Origin: JAALLB01 sp017643495
Lineage (GTDB): Bacteria; Pseudomonadota; Alphaproteobacteria; Rhizobiales; Rhizobiaceae
Assembly: GCA_965216105.1 (NCBI GenBank)
Contig: OZ244147.1
Coordinates: 1,240,001-1,304,000 of the forward strand
DNA length: 64,000 bases
Reading direction: 5' to 3'
Shown in pieces: positions 61,012 through 64,000 of this stretch (its first letter is position 1; each line of letters opens with the position of its first letter). The translations under genes and the position numbers were made by a program. A model generated the notes under the pieces. That model made no database searches, was not told the origin of the DNA, and was given only the letters and a program-made list of their open reading frames with translations.

Positions 61012-63045
61012 TCATGCCTCCGCAGCCCGCCCTTTCAGGGCGATCAATCCGCGTGGACGGAACTGGATGAAAATAATGATGAAAATGATCATGTAGGTTT
61101 GTGCGGCCAATGTATTGGACGGGTTGAAGTTCTCGATCAGTTTCTGGAGAATTCCGATCAATCCTGCACCGGCCAGTGTGCCCCAGATATTGCCAACACC
61201 TCCGATGACAACAGTCATGAAGCTCTGGACGATATAATCACTGCCGAGTTCCGAGGTGACCTTTGCGTACAGACCGATTGCAACACCGGCGATGCCTGCA
61301 ATGCCTGAGCCAAGGCCAAAGGTCAGCATGTTGATGCGGTCCGGATTGATGCCCATGGATGCCGCCATTCTGGGGTTCTGTACCACTGCCCGTGTTTCCA
61401 GTCCGAGGCGGGTCTTGTTCAGGGTCCACCAGAGACCGGCAAAGAAAACCGTACCGAGGGCGAATATCGCAATGCGTATCCAGCTGATCGAGACAACGTC
61501 GTTGATCGCCAGTGCACCATCGAGCCAGTCCGGAGCGGTGAGGGGGCGGGCCTGTGTCCCGAAAATGTTCTTCGCAAGCTGCTGCAAGGCAATGCTTATG
61601 CCGAATGTTGCAAGAAGCGTCTCAAGGGGTCTGTTGTAGAGATAACGGATTACAAGCCGTTCAAGCGCTACGCCTGCAGCAAACGTGACTGCGAAGGCCA
61701 TCGGAATCGCAACCAGTATGGATAGAGTGTAGTTCGTGATGAACTGCTGGACAACGTAACCGGTGTAGGCGCCCATCATTATGAACTCGCCATGCGCCAT
61801 GTTGATCACCCGCATCACGCCAAACGTGATTGCCAGGCCGATGGCTGCGAGAAAATAGATTGAGGCCAGGCTTATGGCATCGAGAAAAAGGTCGAGATAG
61901 GTGTTCCAGCGAACCGCCATATTGATCCTGCCGAGCGTATCGCGGGCGGCATCGGTGACGCTTTTGTCGCTTTCATCATAGGTTGCGTAAAAAACGTGGT
62001 TTGAAACAGCGTCAGCAATTTCTTCCCCGTCAGGGGAGGACGGGACCTTGCCCGCATCTGCAAGGGCCCGGTAGGCGCGGTTTCTGGCGTTTTCATTGTC
62101 GAGATCTGCCAGGTTGAAACCGCCAACCCGGCCTTGGTCGAGATTATCCACCAATGCAGCGTCACGCTGTTCGCGTGAGACAACCTCTTTCAGCCCGTTC
62201 TTGCCTGCCAACCGTTCATAAGCCTCATCAACCGTCATTTCGACATTGCGGTCAAAGAGATGGTCAAGCAGGGTTTGTTTCCGGGTCGTGCCATCATCCA
62301 GCAGTACGGTTTGGCCCGGGACGATTACACGGGCGAGGTTGATACCGGATGGCAGCTTGTCCGCATGATGAATGCTGGTTGACAAAAGCGGGTTGAGGCT
62401 TGCCCTTACTTCGAGGCCGAGACTTTCCTTGAAGCTTTGAATTGCCGATACGCGCACTTCGGTATTTTCGCCAAATTGCATGGCAAGCAGCCGCTCGACC
62501 ATGCCAAATCTTGTCTTCAGATCTGCATCGGTTTCAACCGTGATTGCTTCTCGTAATGCTTTCAGATGTTCAGGTTTTGCGTTCCTGGAAATGCTTTCCA
62601 GGCTTTCCCTTCGGATATTCGGGTCAGAACTGGCAAGCCTGAACTCTACGAGGGCTGCAGACAGCATTGCACGCACACCGCTGTTTGGCTTGATTTGCCT
62701 GAGATCGCCCTTTTTCGCTGTGGCCGCTACTTCACCGGTTTCAATATCGACAAGGTCGTAAGCCTTGACCGCATTGGGTTTCACGTAGAAAAGCCGGTTG
62801 TCCTGCTTGCGATACCAGACATCCTTTTCTTCCCACTTGCTGAGGAATTCGGCACCCTGTTCAAATTTTCCATCGCGAATTGCAGAAAGCAACGGTCCCA
62901 CTGTTTTGACGGAGCTTCGCTGTATCAGCTTGAAGTTCTCCTGCAACAACTCGCGGAAACCACCGGGTGATGCCGGTGTCTGGGCGAGAGCAGCAGATGC
63001 TCCCAGCCATGTCAGCAGCAATGAAGTAAGCAGAATTCGAAGCAT
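61012..63045 (-). CDS. urtB: Urea ABC transporter permease UrtB with long N-terminal extension
   Basis: 677 residues. A signal-peptide-like start (MLRILLTSLLLTWLGASAAL) is followed by about 360 hydrophilic residues, then a LivH-type permease from about 385 with MRVINMAHGEFIMMGAY (about 411-427), ERLVIRYLYNRPLETLLATF (about 456-475) and GLGSGIAGIAGVAIGLYA near 576. The extension has helical repeats (for example around 140-215) and is presumably periplasmic. Extended UrtB proteins are known in proteobacteria, but the role of the extension is not. It follows urtA after a strong hairpin. Confidence 0.92.
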   Translation of the reverse strand: MLRILLTSLLLTWLGASAALAQTPASPGGFRELLQENFKLIQRSSVKTVGPLLSAIRDGKFEQGAEFLSKWEEKDVWYRKQDNRLFYVKPNAVKAYDLVDIETGEVAATAKKGDLRQIKPNSGVRAMLSAALVEFRLASSDPNIRRESLESISRNAKPEHLKALREAITVETDADLKTRFGMVERLLAMQFGENTEVRVSAIQSFKESLGLEVRASLNPLLSTSIHHADKLPSGINLARVIVPGQTVLLDDGTTRKQTLLDHLFDRNVEMTVDEAYERLAGKNGLKEVVSREQRDAALVDNLDQGRVGGFNLADLDNENARNRAYRALADAGKVPSSPDGEEIADAVSNHVFYATYDESDKSVTDAARDTLGRINMAVRWNTYLDLFLDAISLASIYFLAAIGLAITFGVMRVINMAHGEFIMMGAYTGYVVQQFITNYTLSILVAIPMAFAVTFAAGVALERLVIRYLYNRPLETLLATFGISIALQQLAKNIFGTQARPLTAPDWLDGALAINDVVSISWIRIAIFALGTVFFAGLWWTLNKTRLGLETRAVVQNPRMAASMGINPDRINMLTFGLGSGIAGIAGVAIGLYAKVTSELGSDYIVQSFMTVVIGGVGNIWGTLAGAGLIGILQKLIENFNPSNTLAAQTYMIIFIIIFIQFRPRGLIALKGRAAEA

Positions 63046-63064
63046 GTTCAGCGACCCAGCAGCG

Positions 63065-63090
63065 CAGGGAGGGCGGGATAGCCCTCCCTG
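63065..63090 (-). promoter_or_regulatory. Intercistronic hairpin between urtA and urtB
   Basis: CAGGGAGGGC (63065-63074) pairs perfectly with GCCCTCCCTG (63081-63090) over a six-base loop. On the coding minus strand an A-run precedes and no T-run follows, so partial attenuation or message stabilisation is more likely than full termination. Confidence 0.65.
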
Positions 63091-63110
63091 GTTTTTTTCA
63101 GACTAAGAAC

Positions 63111-64000
63111 TCAGTAGTTGGACTTGATCTGTACGCAGGTCTTGGTTTCTGTGTTGTACATCCCGCAACCAAGATCCTTCCAGTCAGACTTCAGCACTGC
63201 CGAGGCCTCGAGGAAGTCGGTCCAGGCATCGCCGGGAACTTCCTCGGTCTGGCTTATGATGTCGAACTGGCCGTCTTCCTGAATTTCCCCGATCAGCACC
63301 GGCTTTGCCAGGTGATGATTTGGCAGCATAACTGCCGTCCCTCCTGTAAGATTGGGGAATTCCTGTCCGTACATTGCTGTACGAACGGCGTCGACATCGG
63401 TGGTGCCTGCCTTCTCCACGGCATTCACCCACATGTTGAACCCGATGTAATGCGCCTCCATTGGATCGTTGGTGACGCGTTCCTCTCCCATGCGGGTCTT
63501 CCATGATTCTATAAATTTTCGTATTGGCTTCCGATTCTGCTGACTGGAAGTAGTTCCAGGCGGCCAGATGACCGACAAGGTTTGTCGTGTCGAGGCCTGA
63601 AAGCTCTTCTTCACCCACTGAAAAGGCGACGACCGGAATATCATCAGCCGATACGCCTGCGGCAGCCAGTTCCTTGTAGAAACCGATATTCGCATCGCCA
63701 TTGATCGTCGAGATCACACCGACTTTCTTGCCATCTGCGCCCAGTGCAATAACGTCTGCAACAATCTTGGACCAGTCGGAATGACCGAACGGGGTGTAGT
63801 TCACGAAGATGTCTTCTTCCTTGATACCCTTGTCGATGAGGTATTGCTCGAGAATCTTGTTTGTCGTGCGGGGGTAAACATAGTCTGTACCCAGCAGGGC
63901 AAATTTTTCGACGCCCAGTTCCTCAAGATAATAATCCGTAGCCGGTATGGCCTGCTGGTTTGGTGCTGCGCCGGTATAGAAGACGTTTTTCGAGGATTCC
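63111..64000 (-). CDS. urtA: Urea ABC transporter substrate-binding protein UrtA, frameshifted and 5' incomplete
   Basis: The C-terminal part of UrtA, running off the window end. The sequence from 64000 down to about 63517 reads in one frame (FYTGAAPNQQAIPATDYYLE, LLGTDYVYPRTTNKILEQYL, VGVISTINGDANIGFYKEL). From about 63518 to the stop at 63111 it continues in the next frame (DPMEAHYIGFNMWVNAVEKA, PNLTGGTAVMLPNHHLAKPV). Removing one A from the coding-strand AAAA run (63516-63519) restores continuous family-like sequence (ANTKFIESWKTR). This is either a sequencing or assembly indel, or a real inactivation. UrtA is the periplasmic urea-binding protein, first in the urtABCDE-ure cluster. Confidence 0.88.

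Noticed and set aside
1..64000. tRNA, rRNA, CRISPR array, insertion sequence or prophage
   Set aside because: Scanned by eye on both strands; no cloverleaf, repeat-spacer pattern, transposase, integrase or phage gene was found. A short or divergent tRNA could still be missed.

Overview
The window reads as chromosome of an alphaproteobacterium, probably a Hyphomicrobiales- or Rhodobacterales-like, possibly marine organism. This is inferred from gene content: a contiguous urea-transport and urease cluster, many TRAP-type transporters, a glycine-riboswitch-led gcvTHP operon and a DctB-type kinase. Genes are tightly packed on both strands with many ATGA/TGATG overlaps. I saw no rRNA, tRNA, CRISPR array, insertion sequence or prophage, and no obvious composition break.

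Layout. 1-5.1 kb: the 3' part of a RecD-like helicase, a large hybrid histidine kinase, pdxJ and dgkA. 5.2-7.7 kb: an AMP-forming acyl-CoA ligase and a crotonase-fold protein lacking both catalytic glutamates. 7.7-13.4 kb: a DctB-like kinase, a DctD-like regulator with no sigma-54 AAA+ domain, and a DctPQM TRAP transporter. 13.4-18.6 kb: a class I amidotransferase, a PilZ protein and a second DctPQM operon ending in an isocitrate lyase/PEP-mutase family enzyme. 18.6-20.4 kb: cytochrome c', a CueR-type MerR regulator and a divergent glutaredoxin-MauE fusion behind a 19-bp-spacer operator. 20.5-25 kb: gcvP, gcvH, gcvT and a tandem glycine riboswitch. 25-30.7 kb: a TAXI-TRAP transporter with an alpha/beta hydrolase, a divergent LysR regulator and a nitroreductase. 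30.8-35.6 kb: an unusual succinate dehydrogenase/fumarate reductase-like operon (order B, anchor, anchor, A) fused by overlaps to a two-subunit class I fumarase-type hydratase. 35.6-42.3 kb: a GST, an enolase-superfamily enzyme, a TauE-like permease and a LysR regulator, divergent from tctCBA. 42.4-51.7 kb: an HpcH aldolase, HyuB, HyuA, IclR and TRAP operon with a cupin gene between dctP and dctQ, then a PAS-LuxR regulator. 51.9-53.4 kb: a second acyl-CoA ligase. 53.5-64 kb: urtABCDE-ureDABCEFG on the minus strand, with urtA frameshifted and running off the window.

The theme is uptake and oxidation of small organic acids and nitrogen compounds. There are three DctPQM-type TRAP systems, one TAXI-TRAP, one tripartite tricarboxylate transporter and one urea ABC transporter, most beside one or two enzymes that probably act on the imported compound. 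Five of the six binding-protein genes are followed by a strong intercistronic hairpin, which probably sets the binding protein to permease ratio. The most unusual points are the SDH-like flavoprotein with Cys where the FAD-linking His should be, the AAA+-less DctD homologue, and the CueR-controlled glutaredoxin-MauE protein.
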